Part shown: positions 36,797 to 44,794 of the stretch, one piece after another | Position numbering within the stretch: the stretch's first letter is position 1 | Layout: each line of letters starts with the position of its first letter | Assembly (NCBI RefSeq): GCF_014207745.1 | Contig: NZ_JACHJB010000002.1 | Location: forward strand, 1,798,001 to 1,862,000 | DNA length: 64,000 nt | From: Nonomuraea muscovyensis | Lineage (GTDB): Bacteria; Actinomycetota; Actinomycetes; Streptosporangiales; Streptosporangiaceae | Direction: 5' to 3' | Program-made: the position numbers and the translations under genes | The notes under the pieces: model-generated | What the model was told of the DNA's origin: nothing | Databases searched by the model: none | Seen by the model: only the letters and a program-made list of their open reading frames with translations

Positions 36797-37729
36797 CTAC
36801 CAGCCGCGCTCGGCGAGGCGGTGCGGCTGCGGGATCTCGTCGACGTTGATGCCGACCATGGCCTCGCCCAGGCCGCGGGAGACCTTGGCGATGACGTCGG
36901 GGTCGTCGTGGAACGTGGTGGCCTTGACGATGGCGGCGGCGCGCTTGGCCGGGTCGCCCGACTTGAAGATGCCGGAGCCGACGAAGACGCCCTCGGCGCC
37001 GAGCTGCATCATCATCGCGGCGTCGGCCGGGGTGGCGATGCCACCGGCGGTGAAGAGCACGACGGGCAGCTTGCCGCTCCTGGCGACCTCGGCCACCAGC
37101 TCGTACGGCGCCTGCAGCTCCTTGGCCGCGACGTACAGCTCGTCCTCGGGCAGCGAGGCGAGGCGCTTGAGCTCGCCGCGGATCGTGCGCATGTGGGTGA
37201 CGGCGTTGGAGACGTCGCCGGTGCCGGCCTCACCCTTGGAGCGGATCATGGCCGCGCCCTCGGTGATGCGGCGCAGGGCCTCGCCGAGGTTGGTTGCGCC
37301 GCAGACGAAGGGCACGGTGAACTGCCACTTGTCGATGTGGTTGGCGTAGTCGGCCGGGGTGAGCACCTCGGACTCGTCGATGTAGTCGACGCCGAGCGAC
37401 TGCAGCACCTGGGCCTCGACGAAGTGGCCGATGCGGGCCTTGGCCATGACGGGGATGGAGACGGCGGCGACGATGCCGTCGATCATGTCGGGGTCGCTCA
37501 TCCGGGAGACGCCGCCCTGCGCGCGGATGTCGGCGGGCACGCGCTCCAGGGCCATGACGGCGACGGCGCCGGCGTCTTCGGCGATCTTGGCCTGCTCGGG
37601 GGTGACGACGTCCATGATGACGCCGCCCTTGAGCATCTCGGCCATGCCGCGCTTGACACGGGCCGTACCGGTGACGGCGCCCGGCGCGGGGGTGGTGGTG
37701 GACGTGGCTTCGGGCGTGCTGCTGGACAC
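36797..37729 (-). CDS. pdxS: Pyridoxal 5'-phosphate synthase subunit PdxS
   Basis: Seen: 310 aa. VKRGMAEMLKGGVIMDVVT, the active Lys region MAKARIGHFVEAQ, phosphate-binding GEAGTGDVSNAVTHMR, and GGIATPADAAMMMQLGAEGV. GTG 37729 has AGGAAG 4 nt upstream. Known: builds pyridoxal phosphate from ribose 5-phosphate, glyceraldehyde 3-phosphate and ammonia from PdxT, as a dodecamer. An actinobacterial Ser/Thr/Pro-rich N-terminal tail of about 20 residues precedes the barrel. Confidence 0.95.
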   Translation of the reverse strand: MSSSTPEATSTTTPAPGAVTGTARVKRGMAEMLKGGVIMDVVTPEQAKIAEDAGAVAVMALERVPADIRAQGGVSRMSDPDMIDGIVAAVSIPVMAKARIGHFVEAQVLQSLGVDYIDESEVLTPADYANHIDKWQFTVPFVCGATNLGEALRRITEGAAMIRSKGEAGTGDVSNAVTHMRTIRGELKRLASLPEDELYVAAKELQAPYELVAEVARSGKLPVVLFTAGGIATPADAAMMMQLGAEGVFVGSGIFKSGDPAKRAAAIVKATTFHDDPDVIAKVSRGLGEAMVGINVDEIPQPHRLAERGW

Positions 37730-37928
37730 GGTCTTCCTCACGAACTCATCGGTCGAGCCTCCGCACCCGCATCCCGCCTCGTCGCGGACGCCGTCGCGTC
37801 GCACGGGCGGGTGGCCGGTCCGGCTGCCTCTCCTCCGGCATGCTGTCAGTTACCAACCCCATGGTAGGTCCTGAGCAACCTTTCCCCCGACATACCACGA
37901 TGTCATGATTCCTTGGGGTTTTTGTACG

Positions 37929-38951
37929 TCACGGAGTGACGGGCGTGCGGCTGGCGAGCGCCACCCAGACCTGGCCGGGCGCGAAGTTCATCGGCTCGCC
38001 GTCCGCGGTGGTGAAGGTGGTGCCGCTCTCCTCCGACCTGCGCTCCCAGCGGGCCTTGTAGGCCTTGCCGTCGCGCAGCACGATCGCCGAGCCCTTGCCC
38101 ACGGTGCGCACGAGCGGCGTGTAGCTCTGGTTCTTGTCGTGGAACTGGGAGCGCTCGGTCTTGGTGTACTGCACCACGATGGTGGGCGCGCCGAGCTGGC
38201 CACCCTCGGCGGCCATGTCCTTCTTGCCGTCCTGCCAGATGAGCCACTGCTTCTTCGCCGCCGACCAGGCGAAGGTGAAGCGCGCGGCGGGCCATTTGAC
38301 CGTGTACGACGTGCGCTCGACGCCACCCTCGGCCGGGGCGTCGCCGAAGGTGAAGCCGATGTCCTTGGCCTTGCTCGCCTTGGGCGCCCCGGCCAGCAGC
38401 CGCTTGGTGTTGGCGAACAGGTTGTACGGGGCGACCCGGCCCGGCTGGCGGAAGTAGGCGCCCGGGACCCGGCTGTCGGACACGTCGAACAGCGACGCCT
38501 GGGCGATGAACGGCAGCATCTTGGTCTGCGCGCCGGAGTAGGCGAAGGCGGGCTTGCCGAACTGCGGCGCGAGGTGCAGGTCGGAGATGCGGGCGCTGCG
38601 GACCGGGCCGATCTTGGCCGGGATCTTGGACGAGAAGACCGCGATCAACCGGGTCAGGCCGGCCTCGACCTGCGTGACGTAGACGATGTCCGCGCTCTTG
38701 AGCCCGAGCTGCGGCTTGCCCGCCGCGGTGTTCTCGATCTTGGCCGTGAGGACCGGCCTGAGCGGCGCTCCCGGCTTGCCGGTGAACGGGTGGGGCTCGC
38801 CCGCCGGCGTCTCCTGCTCGGTGGGGGTGGGCGCCGCGGTGGCGGCCTGCGGGGCCTGGCCCGCGGCGGGCTCCTCTGACGAGCACGCCGCCGCGGGCAG
38901 CAGCACGGACGCTCCGGCAAGCGTCACGGCGATCATCCGGGGTAGGCGCAC
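37929..38951 (-). CDS. DUF3048 (YerB-like) lipoprotein
   Basis: Seen: 340 aa from GTG with GAGGAG 8 nt upstream. Lipoprotein signal with lipobox PAAAC (Cys about residue 23), a Pro/Thr-rich linker, and the DUF3048 N- and C-terminal domains (ENTAAGKPQLGLKSADIVYV, GPVRSARISDL, YSGAQTKMLPFIAQ). Known: function unsettled; surface lipoprotein. About 200 nt of non-coding sequence separates it from pdxS downstream, and I see no gene there. Confidence 0.88.
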   Translation of the reverse strand: MRLPRMIAVTLAGASVLLPAAACSSEEPAAGQAPQAATAAPTPTEQETPAGEPHPFTGKPGAPLRPVLTAKIENTAAGKPQLGLKSADIVYVTQVEAGLTRLIAVFSSKIPAKIGPVRSARISDLHLAPQFGKPAFAYSGAQTKMLPFIAQASLFDVSDSRVPGAYFRQPGRVAPYNLFANTKRLLAGAPKASKAKDIGFTFGDAPAEGGVERTSYTVKWPAARFTFAWSAAKKQWLIWQDGKKDMAAEGGQLGAPTIVVQYTKTERSQFHDKNQSYTPLVRTVGKGSAIVLRDGKAYKARWERRSEESGTTFTTADGEPMNFAPGQVWVALASRTPVTP

Positions 38952-39014
38952 CTGAACAACTCCTCAGCTTTCAGCCCAGAAACGGAAGAAGCTTACCGGT
39001 CTGGCCAAATGAGG

Positions 39015-39557
39015 TCATTCGGTTGCCATTGCCGCTGGTGGATCGTCGTCGATCTCGAAGAAGCTCGGGTACTCCGTGTGCCCGGCCAGGCGCAGGGTGC
39101 GGGCCAGCCAGCGCCGCTGGGCCGTACGGGTGACCCCCACGGAGTTGTTGTAGAAGCGCCGGGAGTAGACGACCTTGGCCACGGCCGCGTCCAGCTCCTC
39201 CAGCAGGTCCTTGCCGCCCGGCGCCTCCGCCAGCCTCTCGCGGAAGCGCTCCTGGTCGACGGCGGCGCGCAGGGCGCGCGACAGGTCGCTCTCGGCGTGC
39301 TCGCGCTCCTCCGGCCCGGCGATCCTGGCCTCGTGGGCCGCCGCGGCGAGGACGAGCGAGGTCGCCGGGTCGAGCAGGCGGGAGCCGGCCAGTTCGAGCA
39401 CCACGGCCCGGCGGCGCATCAGCGCGGCCTCCAGCGACTCGCCGGCCAGCTCCAGCCGGATGTGCAGCCGGTCCAGCCGACCGGCCCGCCAGGAGACGTA
39501 CACGGCCAGGAGCACCATGACGATGCCCACGACGAGGATGATCAGGGTGGACGTCAC
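39015..39557 (-). CDS. LemA-like single-pass membrane protein
   Basis: Seen: 180 aa. One N-terminal helix (residues 4-22, LIILVVGIVMVLLAVYVSW), a helical Ala/Leu/Arg-rich body, and the motif VVYSRRFYNNSVGVT, which resembles the ARRFYN box of LemA. GTG start with GGAGGGG upstream. Known: LemA-type proteins lack an agreed role. It is the last gene of the pgsA-patA-pimA unit, which suggests an envelope-linked role. Homology to LemA is probable, not certain. Confidence 0.7.
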   Translation of the reverse strand: MTSTLIILVVGIVMVLLAVYVSWRAGRLDRLHIRLELAGESLEAALMRRRAVVLELAGSRLLDPATSLVLAAAAHEARIAGPEEREHAESDLSRALRAAVDQERFRERLAEAPGGKDLLEELDAAVAKVVYSRRFYNNSVGVTRTAQRRWLARTLRLAGHTEYPSFFEIDDDPPAAMATE

Positions 39558-39591
39558 AGGATCCCCTCCGGAAGGCGCGCACCGCCGCGCG

Positions 39592-40722
39592 TCACAGGTC
39601 CTCCTCCACGCGGCCGGCGCCGCCCGCGGTCACCGTCTCGTAGACCCGGACCACGTCGCGCGCCACCGTCGACCAGTCGTACTTGCGGACCGCGACCAGC
39701 GCCTCCTCGGCCAGCTTGGCCCGCCGGTCCGGCTCGTCGAGCAGCGCGGCGGCCTCACGCGCCAGCGAGGCGGCGTCGCCGTTGGCGAACAGCGCCCCGG
39801 CCTGGCCGTCGCCGAGGACCTTGCGGAAGGCCGGGATGTCGCTGGCCAGCACGGTCGCGCCCGAGGCCATGGCCTCGGCGAGCACGATGCCGAAGCTCTC
39901 GCCGCGGGTGTTGGGCGCGCAGAAGACGTCGACCGAGTGGTAGGCGCGGATCTTGTCGGCCTCGCTCACCATGCCGAGCACGGTGACCCGGTCGTGGAAC
40001 TTCTTGGGCACCCGGTCGTAGACGTCCTTGGCGTCACCGGGACCGGCGATCAGCAGCTTCAGGCCGGGCCGCTCGGGGGCAAGCAGGGCGAAGGCGTCGA
40101 GCAGGATCGGCAGGCCCTTGCGCTCCTCGTCCATCCGGCCGAGGAAGCCGAGCGTGGCCCCGTCGGGCCCCCAGCCGTCGAGCGGCTCGGCCTCGGCGTA
40201 GCGGGCCACGGTCACGCCGTTGGGGATGAGCACGGTGTCGCCGCCGAACTGCTCGACGAGGCTCTTGCGCGCGGCGTCGGAGACGGCGATGCGCCCGCTG
40301 AGCTTCTCCAGGGCGCTGCGCAGCAGCGGCTCGGCGACCGCGATGGCCCGCGAGCGCACCCACGAGGCGTGGAAGGTGGCCACGATCGGGCCCCTGGCGG
40401 CCCAGCAGGCGAGCACGCCGAGGCTCGGCACCAGCGGCTCGTGGATGTGCAGCACCTCGAAGTCGCCGTCGCGCACCCAGCGCCGCACGCGGGCCGCCGA
40501 CAGGAAGCCGAACGACATGCGCGCCACCGACCCGTTGTACGGCACGGGCACGGCCCGGCCGGCCCCGACCACGTACGGGGGCAGCTCGTCGTCGTCGGCC
40601 GCGGGCGCGATCACGGACACGTCGTGGCCCTGGGCCATCAGCGCCTGGGCCAGGTCGTCGATGTGCTGCTTGACCCCGCCGGGCATGTCCCAGGAGTAGG
40701 GGCAGACGATGCCGACCTTCAT
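39592..40722 (-). CDS. pimA: GT4 phosphatidylinositol mannosyltransferase PimA
   Basis: Seen: 376 aa. N-terminal MKVGIVCPYSWDMPGGVKQH, acceptor-side FHASWVRSR, and the GT4 donor site NTRGESFGIVLAEAMASG. Known: PimA adds the first mannose from GDP-mannose to phosphatidylinositol at the inner membrane leaflet, starting PIM and lipoglycan synthesis. The pgsA-patA-pimA order with 4-nt overlaps is the classical actinobacterial PIM unit and strongly supports the assignment. Confidence 0.92.
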   Translation of the reverse strand: MKVGIVCPYSWDMPGGVKQHIDDLAQALMAQGHDVSVIAPAADDDELPPYVVGAGRAVPVPYNGSVARMSFGFLSAARVRRWVRDGDFEVLHIHEPLVPSLGVLACWAARGPIVATFHASWVRSRAIAVAEPLLRSALEKLSGRIAVSDAARKSLVEQFGGDTVLIPNGVTVARYAEAEPLDGWGPDGATLGFLGRMDEERKGLPILLDAFALLAPERPGLKLLIAGPGDAKDVYDRVPKKFHDRVTVLGMVSEADKIRAYHSVDVFCAPNTRGESFGIVLAEAMASGATVLASDIPAFRKVLGDGQAGALFANGDAASLAREAAALLDEPDRRAKLAEEALVAVRKYDWSTVARDVVRVYETVTAGGAGRVEEDL

Positions 40723-41627
40723 CGGGTCAGGTCCTCCAGCCAGAGCCGCTGCAGCATGTGCCAGTCCTCGGGGTGGTCGGTGATGCCCTTCTCGAAGACG
40801 TGGCTCAGGCCCTGCGCCATGGCGGCCACCTTCTCCTGCCGGCCGCCCTCGGCCGGCAGCGGGATCTCCTCGTGGATCTCGATGCCCCAGTCGTCGCCCG
40901 CGAAGTAGACCGTGGCGGGCAGCAGCGCCGCTCCGGTCTGCACGGCCAGCAGGGCCGGGCCGGCGGGAACCTTGGTCCTGGCGCCGAAGAAGTCGACCTC
41001 GACGCCGCTCTTGGTCAGGTCGCGCTCGGCTGGCAGGCAGACGACCCCGCCCCGTCGTACGCGCATGGCGAGGGCGGCGAAGGTGTGCCCGTCGCCGCCC
41101 GTGAGCGGCAGCACCTCCATGCCGAGGCCCTCGCGGAAGGCGACGTAGCGGCGGAAGAGCGTCTCCGGCCGCAGGCGCTCGGCGACGGTGGCGAACGGGT
41201 GGCCGACGGCGACCAGCCAGGCGCCCGCGGCGTCCCAGTTGCCCATGTGCGGCAGCGCGAGCACCACTCCCCTGCCGGAGGCGACGGTGTCGTGGATCAG
41301 CTCGGCGCCCCGCACCCGGGTGCGCCGGACGATCTCCTCGGGCCTCAGGGACGGCAGCCGGAAGATCTCCTCGAAATAGCGGAAGTAGGAGCGCATGCCG
41401 GCCCGGGACAGCTCGCGCAGCTCCGGCGAGCCGGGGTCGAGGCCGGTCACCCGGGCCAGGTTGGACTCCAGGCGGCGCACCGACTTGCCGCGCCGCGCCC
41501 ACACCCGGTCGGCGCCCAGGCGGAAGGCCCCGCGGGTGAGCCGGGGCGGCAGCAGGGGCACCAGCTTCCAGCCCGCCGCGAAACCCGCGGCGACCACGCG
41601 ATCGGTGACGGACGGCTTGTCGCTCAT
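40719..41627 (-). CDS. patA: PIM acyltransferase (PatA-like, LpxL/HtrB family)
   Basis: Seen: 302 aa. Catalytic H-x4-D motif in LPHMGNWDAAGAW and a second conserved block VVCLPAERDLTKSG. Known: PatA acylates the mannose of phosphatidylinositol mannosides with palmitoyl-CoA at the membrane. It overlaps pgsA by 4 nt upstream and pimA by 4 nt downstream, so translation of all three is coupled. Annotation as a lipid A acyltransferase would be a family-level misnomer here. Confidence 0.9.
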   Translation of the reverse strand: MSDKPSVTDRVVAAGFAAGWKLVPLLPPRLTRGAFRLGADRVWARRGKSVRRLESNLARVTGLDPGSPELRELSRAGMRSYFRYFEEIFRLPSLRPEEIVRRTRVRGAELIHDTVASGRGVVLALPHMGNWDAAGAWLVAVGHPFATVAERLRPETLFRRYVAFREGLGMEVLPLTGGDGHTFAALAMRVRRGGVVCLPAERDLTKSGVEVDFFGARTKVPAGPALLAVQTGAALLPATVYFAGDDWGIEIHEEIPLPAEGGRQEKVAAMAQGLSHVFEKGITDHPEDWHMLQRLWLEDLTR

Positions 41628-42247
41628 CGTTCCCTCGTCTGCCGGTGGACATGGACCACGCGCTGCACCACCGTGACGGCGCTCGCCGCCGCCAGCAGCC
41701 ACATCCCCGCGGGCAGCACGTACGGCACGCCCAGCCCGGCGAGGAAGGTGGCCACCAGCACCACCACCAGCCGCTCGGGCCGTTCGGCCAGGCCCACGTC
41801 GCAGGTGAGCCCGAGCCCTTCGGCCCTGGCCTTGGCGTAGGACACCAGGGTGCCCGCCACCAGGCAGAACAGGGCGACCGCGGCCATCAGCACGTCGTCA
41901 CGGGAGATGAAGAACAGGATAAGCCCGGAGAAGATCGCCGCGTCGGCGACCCGGTCGAGCGTGGAGTCGAGGAACGCCCCCCAGGTGCTGCCCCCCTTGC
42001 CGCCGAGGCGGGCGACCACCCCGTCGAGCAGGTCGAACAGCACGAACACCGTGATGACCAGGGCGCCGGCGGTCAGCAGCCCCAGGGGGAACAGGACCAG
42101 GGCCGACACGACGGTGCCGAGGGTGCCGATCGCCGTGACGGCGTTGGGGCCGATACCGCGGCGGACCAGGGCCCTGCCAAGCGGGGTGAATATCCGGGTC
42201 ATGGCCGGGCGCAGGAGTTTGAGCATCGCGGTCCGATCGTAGGCCAT
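41624..42247 (-). CDS. pgsA: CDP-alcohol phosphatidyltransferase (phosphatidylinositol phosphate synthase)
   Basis: Seen: 207 aa from ATG 42247 (a second ATG at 42226 is possible). The family signature D-G-x2-A-R-x9-G-x3-D-x3-D is complete in LLDGVVARLGGKGG...TWGAFLDSTLD. About five to six membrane helices. Known: joins CDP-diacylglycerol and inositol 1-phosphate. Inferred: first gene of the PIM unit, providing the lipid for PimA. The divergent neighbour is the EF-G-like gene, with a 276-nt shared promoter region. Confidence 0.9.
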   Translation of the reverse strand: MAYDRTAMLKLLRPAMTRIFTPLGRALVRRGIGPNAVTAIGTLGTVVSALVLFPLGLLTAGALVITVFVLFDLLDGVVARLGGKGGSTWGAFLDSTLDRVADAAIFSGLILFFISRDDVLMAAVALFCLVAGTLVSYAKARAEGLGLTCDVGLAERPERLVVVLVATFLAGLGVPYVLPAGMWLLAAASAVTVVQRVVHVHRQTRER

Positions 42248-42314
42248 CCCGCGCCCGGCGACTTTCTTTGCCTCCGCCCTCTTGTGATATCCGCCACACG
42301 GGTATTTGGTGAAC

Positions 42315-42390
42315 ACACCGCGTCCATGCGGTGTCCACGCTGATCCGTGCGTATATGTACGGGTTCGTGTGGGTTCATACGGGTCCTCGC
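42315..42390. promoter_or_regulatory. Inverted repeat and 10-bp direct repeats between pgsA and the EF-G-like gene
   Basis: ACACCGC (42315-42321) and GCGGTGT (42328-42334) form a perfect inverted repeat with a 6-nt spacer. Downstream, GGGTTCGTGT (42361), GGGTTCATAC (42371) and GGGTCCTCGC (42381) repeat every 10 bp, one helical turn. Both lie in the 276-nt divergent promoter region and are candidate regulator sites. Confidence 0.4.
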
Positions 42391-42523
42391 GGCCCCTGTG
42401 CACCCTCCGCGCGGGCGCGGCGTTGGAACCTCAACCGACGAAACGGGAGAGGAGACCGGGCCGGGTGTCTGGTTGCAGGCGCCCGAGCCGAGGCCGCCTC
42501 GTCCCACGAGGAGCGGAGGCGTT

Positions 42524-44674
42524 GTGGCGGATAAGAACCTCGGCGGGGCCACGGGAGCCGCGGGCAGGGCGCCCGCGGCCGGCAGTGCGGACGCGATACG
42601 CAATGTCGTGCTGGTCGGCCATTCGGGAGCGGGCAAGACCACCCTCGTCGAGCACCTGCTCGCCGCGACCGGCACCGTCCAGCGGCCGGGACGGGTGGAG
42701 GACGGCAACACGGTCAGCGACTTCGACGAGGTCGAGGTACGCCAGCAGCGGTCGGTCAACCTCTCGCTGGCCCCGCTGACGCACAACAGCATCAAGATCA
42801 ACCTCCTCGACACCCCCGGTTACGCCGACTTCGTGGGCGACCTGCGCGCCGGGCTGCGCGCGGCGGACGCCGCCCTGTTCGTCGTGTCCGCCGTGGACGG
42901 CGTCGACGGGCTCACCCAGATGCTGTGGGAGGAGTGCGCCCAGGTCGGCATGCCCCGCGCCGTCGTCATCACCAAGATCGACCACCAGCGCGCAGACTTC
43001 GACGAGGTGCTCACCTCCTGCCAGGACGCCTTCGGCGACGGCGTGGCCCCCCTCTACCTGCCGGTGGTCACCAACGGCAACGTCAACGGCCTCATCGGGC
43101 TGCTGTCGCAGAAGTTCTTCAACTACGCCACCGGCACCCGTACGGAGAAGGAGCCGGGAGCCGAGTACGAGGCGCGGATCGAGGAGTACCGCGGCGCCCT
43201 CATCGAGGGGATCATCCAGGAGAGCGAGGACGAGTCGCTCATGGACCGCTACCTCCAGGGCGACCCGATCGACACCAAGGTGCTCATCGACGACCTGGAG
43301 AAGGCCGTGGCCCGCGGCAGCTTCTACCCGGTGCTGTGCACGGGCGCGGGCGCCGGCCACGGCATCGGGATGATCGAGCTGCTGGAGCTGATCACGCAGG
43401 GCTTCCCGGCCCCGCTCGAACACCCCATGCCCGAGATCACCACTGTCGACGGCACGCCGGTCGACGGCATCACCTGCGACCCCGACGGCCCCTTGGTGGC
43501 CGAGGTCGTCAAGACCACCAGCGACCCGTACGTGGGCCGCATCAGCCTGGTCCGCGTCTTCTCCGGGACGTTGCGCCCCGACATGACCGTGCACGTCTCC
43601 GGGCACGGCCTGGCCGACCGCGGCCACGAGGACCACGACGTCGACGAGCGCATCGGCACCCTCACCTGCCCGCTGGGCAAGCAGCAGCGGCCCATCGCCA
43701 AGGGCGTGGCCGGCGACATCCTGGCGGTGGCCAAGCTGTCGCGGGCCGAGACGGGCGACACGCTGTCGGAGGTGGACCGGCCGCTGCTGATGACGTCCTG
43801 GACGATGCCCGACCCGCTGCTGCCCGTGGCGATCCGGGCCAAATCCAAGGCCGACGAGGACAAGCTGTCGCAGGCACTGGCCCGGCTGGTGGCCGAGGAC
43901 CCGACGCTGCGCCTGGAGAACAACGCCGAGACCCGCCAGCTCGTGCTGTGGTGCATGGGCGAGGCCCACACCGACGTGCTGCTCGACCGGCTCGCCAAGC
44001 GCCACGGCGTCGAGGTGGAGCGGGTCGAGCTGCGGGTGCCGCTGCGCGAGACGTTCGGCGGCCGATGCCAGGCGATGGGCCGCAACGTCAAACAGACCGG
44101 CGGGCACGGCCAGTACGCCATCTGCCACCTGGAGGTCGAGCCGCTGCCGTCCGGCGGCGGGTTCGAGTTCGTCGACCGGATCGTCGGCGGGGTGGTGCCC
44201 CGCCAGTTCATCCCGTCCGTCGAGAAGGGCGTGCGGGCCCAGATGGAGCGCGGCGTGGCCGCCGGCTACCCCATGGTCGACGTCCGGGTGACGCTGTACG
44301 ACGGCAAGGCCCACTCGGTCGACTCCTCCGACATGGCCTTCCAGATCGCCGGCCAGCTCGCGCTCAAGGAGGCCGCCGGCAAGGTCCCGACGCTGCTGCT
44401 GGAGCCGGTGGACGAGCTGTCGGTGCTGGTGGCCGACGACTACGTGGGCTCGGTGATGTCCGACCTGTCGTCGCGGCGCGGGCGGGTGCTCGGCACCGAG
44501 CCGGTGGGCACCGGCCGCACGCTGGTCAAGGCCGAGGTCCCCCAGCTGGAGATCACGAGGTACGCGATCGACCTGCGGTCCATGTCGCACGGCACCGGCA
44601 CCTTCCAGCGCACCTTCCTGCGCTACGAGCCGCTGCCGGCGCACCTGGCGGGCAAGATGGCGACCACCGAGTAG
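42524..44674 (+). CDS. EF-G-like GTPase (EF-G2 type paralogue)
   Basis: Seen: 716 aa from GTG with GGAGG 4 nt upstream. G1 GHSGAGKTT, G3 DTPGYADF, G4 TKID, then EF-G domains II-V (VVPRQFIPSVEKGVR, SMSHGTGTFQ). Odd: in canonical EF-G the G3 motif is DTPGH, and the His is needed for ribosome-stimulated GTP hydrolysis; here it is Tyr. Known: actinobacterial EF-G2 paralogues are non-essential and have been reported to lack ribosome-dependent GTPase activity. Inferred: a regulatory or stress role, not bulk translocation. Confidence 0.88.
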   Translation: MADKNLGGATGAAGRAPAAGSADAIRNVVLVGHSGAGKTTLVEHLLAATGTVQRPGRVEDGNTVSDFDEVEVRQQRSVNLSLAPLTHNSIKINLLDTPGYADFVGDLRAGLRAADAALFVVSAVDGVDGLTQMLWEECAQVGMPRAVVITKIDHQRADFDEVLTSCQDAFGDGVAPLYLPVVTNGNVNGLIGLLSQKFFNYATGTRTEKEPGAEYEARIEEYRGALIEGIIQESEDESLMDRYLQGDPIDTKVLIDDLEKAVARGSFYPVLCTGAGAGHGIGMIELLELITQGFPAPLEHPMPEITTVDGTPVDGITCDPDGPLVAEVVKTTSDPYVGRISLVRVFSGTLRPDMTVHVSGHGLADRGHEDHDVDERIGTLTCPLGKQQRPIAKGVAGDILAVAKLSRAETGDTLSEVDRPLLMTSWTMPDPLLPVAIRAKSKADEDKLSQALARLVAEDPTLRLENNAETRQLVLWCMGEAHTDVLLDRLAKRHGVEVERVELRVPLRETFGGRCQAMGRNVKQTGGHGQYAICHLEVEPLPSGGGFEFVDRIVGGVVPRQFIPSVEKGVRAQMERGVAAGYPMVDVRVTLYDGKAHSVDSSDMAFQIAGQLALKEAAGKVPTLLLEPVDELSVLVADDYVGSVMSDLSSRRGRVLGTEPVGTGRTLVKAEVPQLEITRYAIDLRSMSHGTGTFQRTFLRYEPLPAHLAGKMATTE

Positions 44675-44681
44675 ACCCCTC

Positions 44682-44710
44682 GGGCGTGCCGGCACCCGCC
44701 CGGCACGCCC
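44682..44710 (+). terminator. GC-rich hairpin after the EF-G-like gene
   Basis: GGGCGTGCCGG (44682-44692) pairs perfectly with CCGGCACGCCC (44700-44710) around a 7-nt loop, 7 nt after the stop codon. No T-run follows, as is common for actinobacterial terminators. Confidence 0.7.
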
Positions 44711-44794
44711 GGCGCAACCTTCACGCAAGCATCACGAACCGATTTCGTTCTTCTGGTCAGAGCACGTCAAGTGCGGTGTCACACTGGGGACATT

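Noticed and set aside
40719..41627. Lipid A (LPS) acyltransferase
   Set aside because: The family match is real, but actinobacteria lack lipid A and the gene is embedded in the PIM unit, so PatA-type function fits better.
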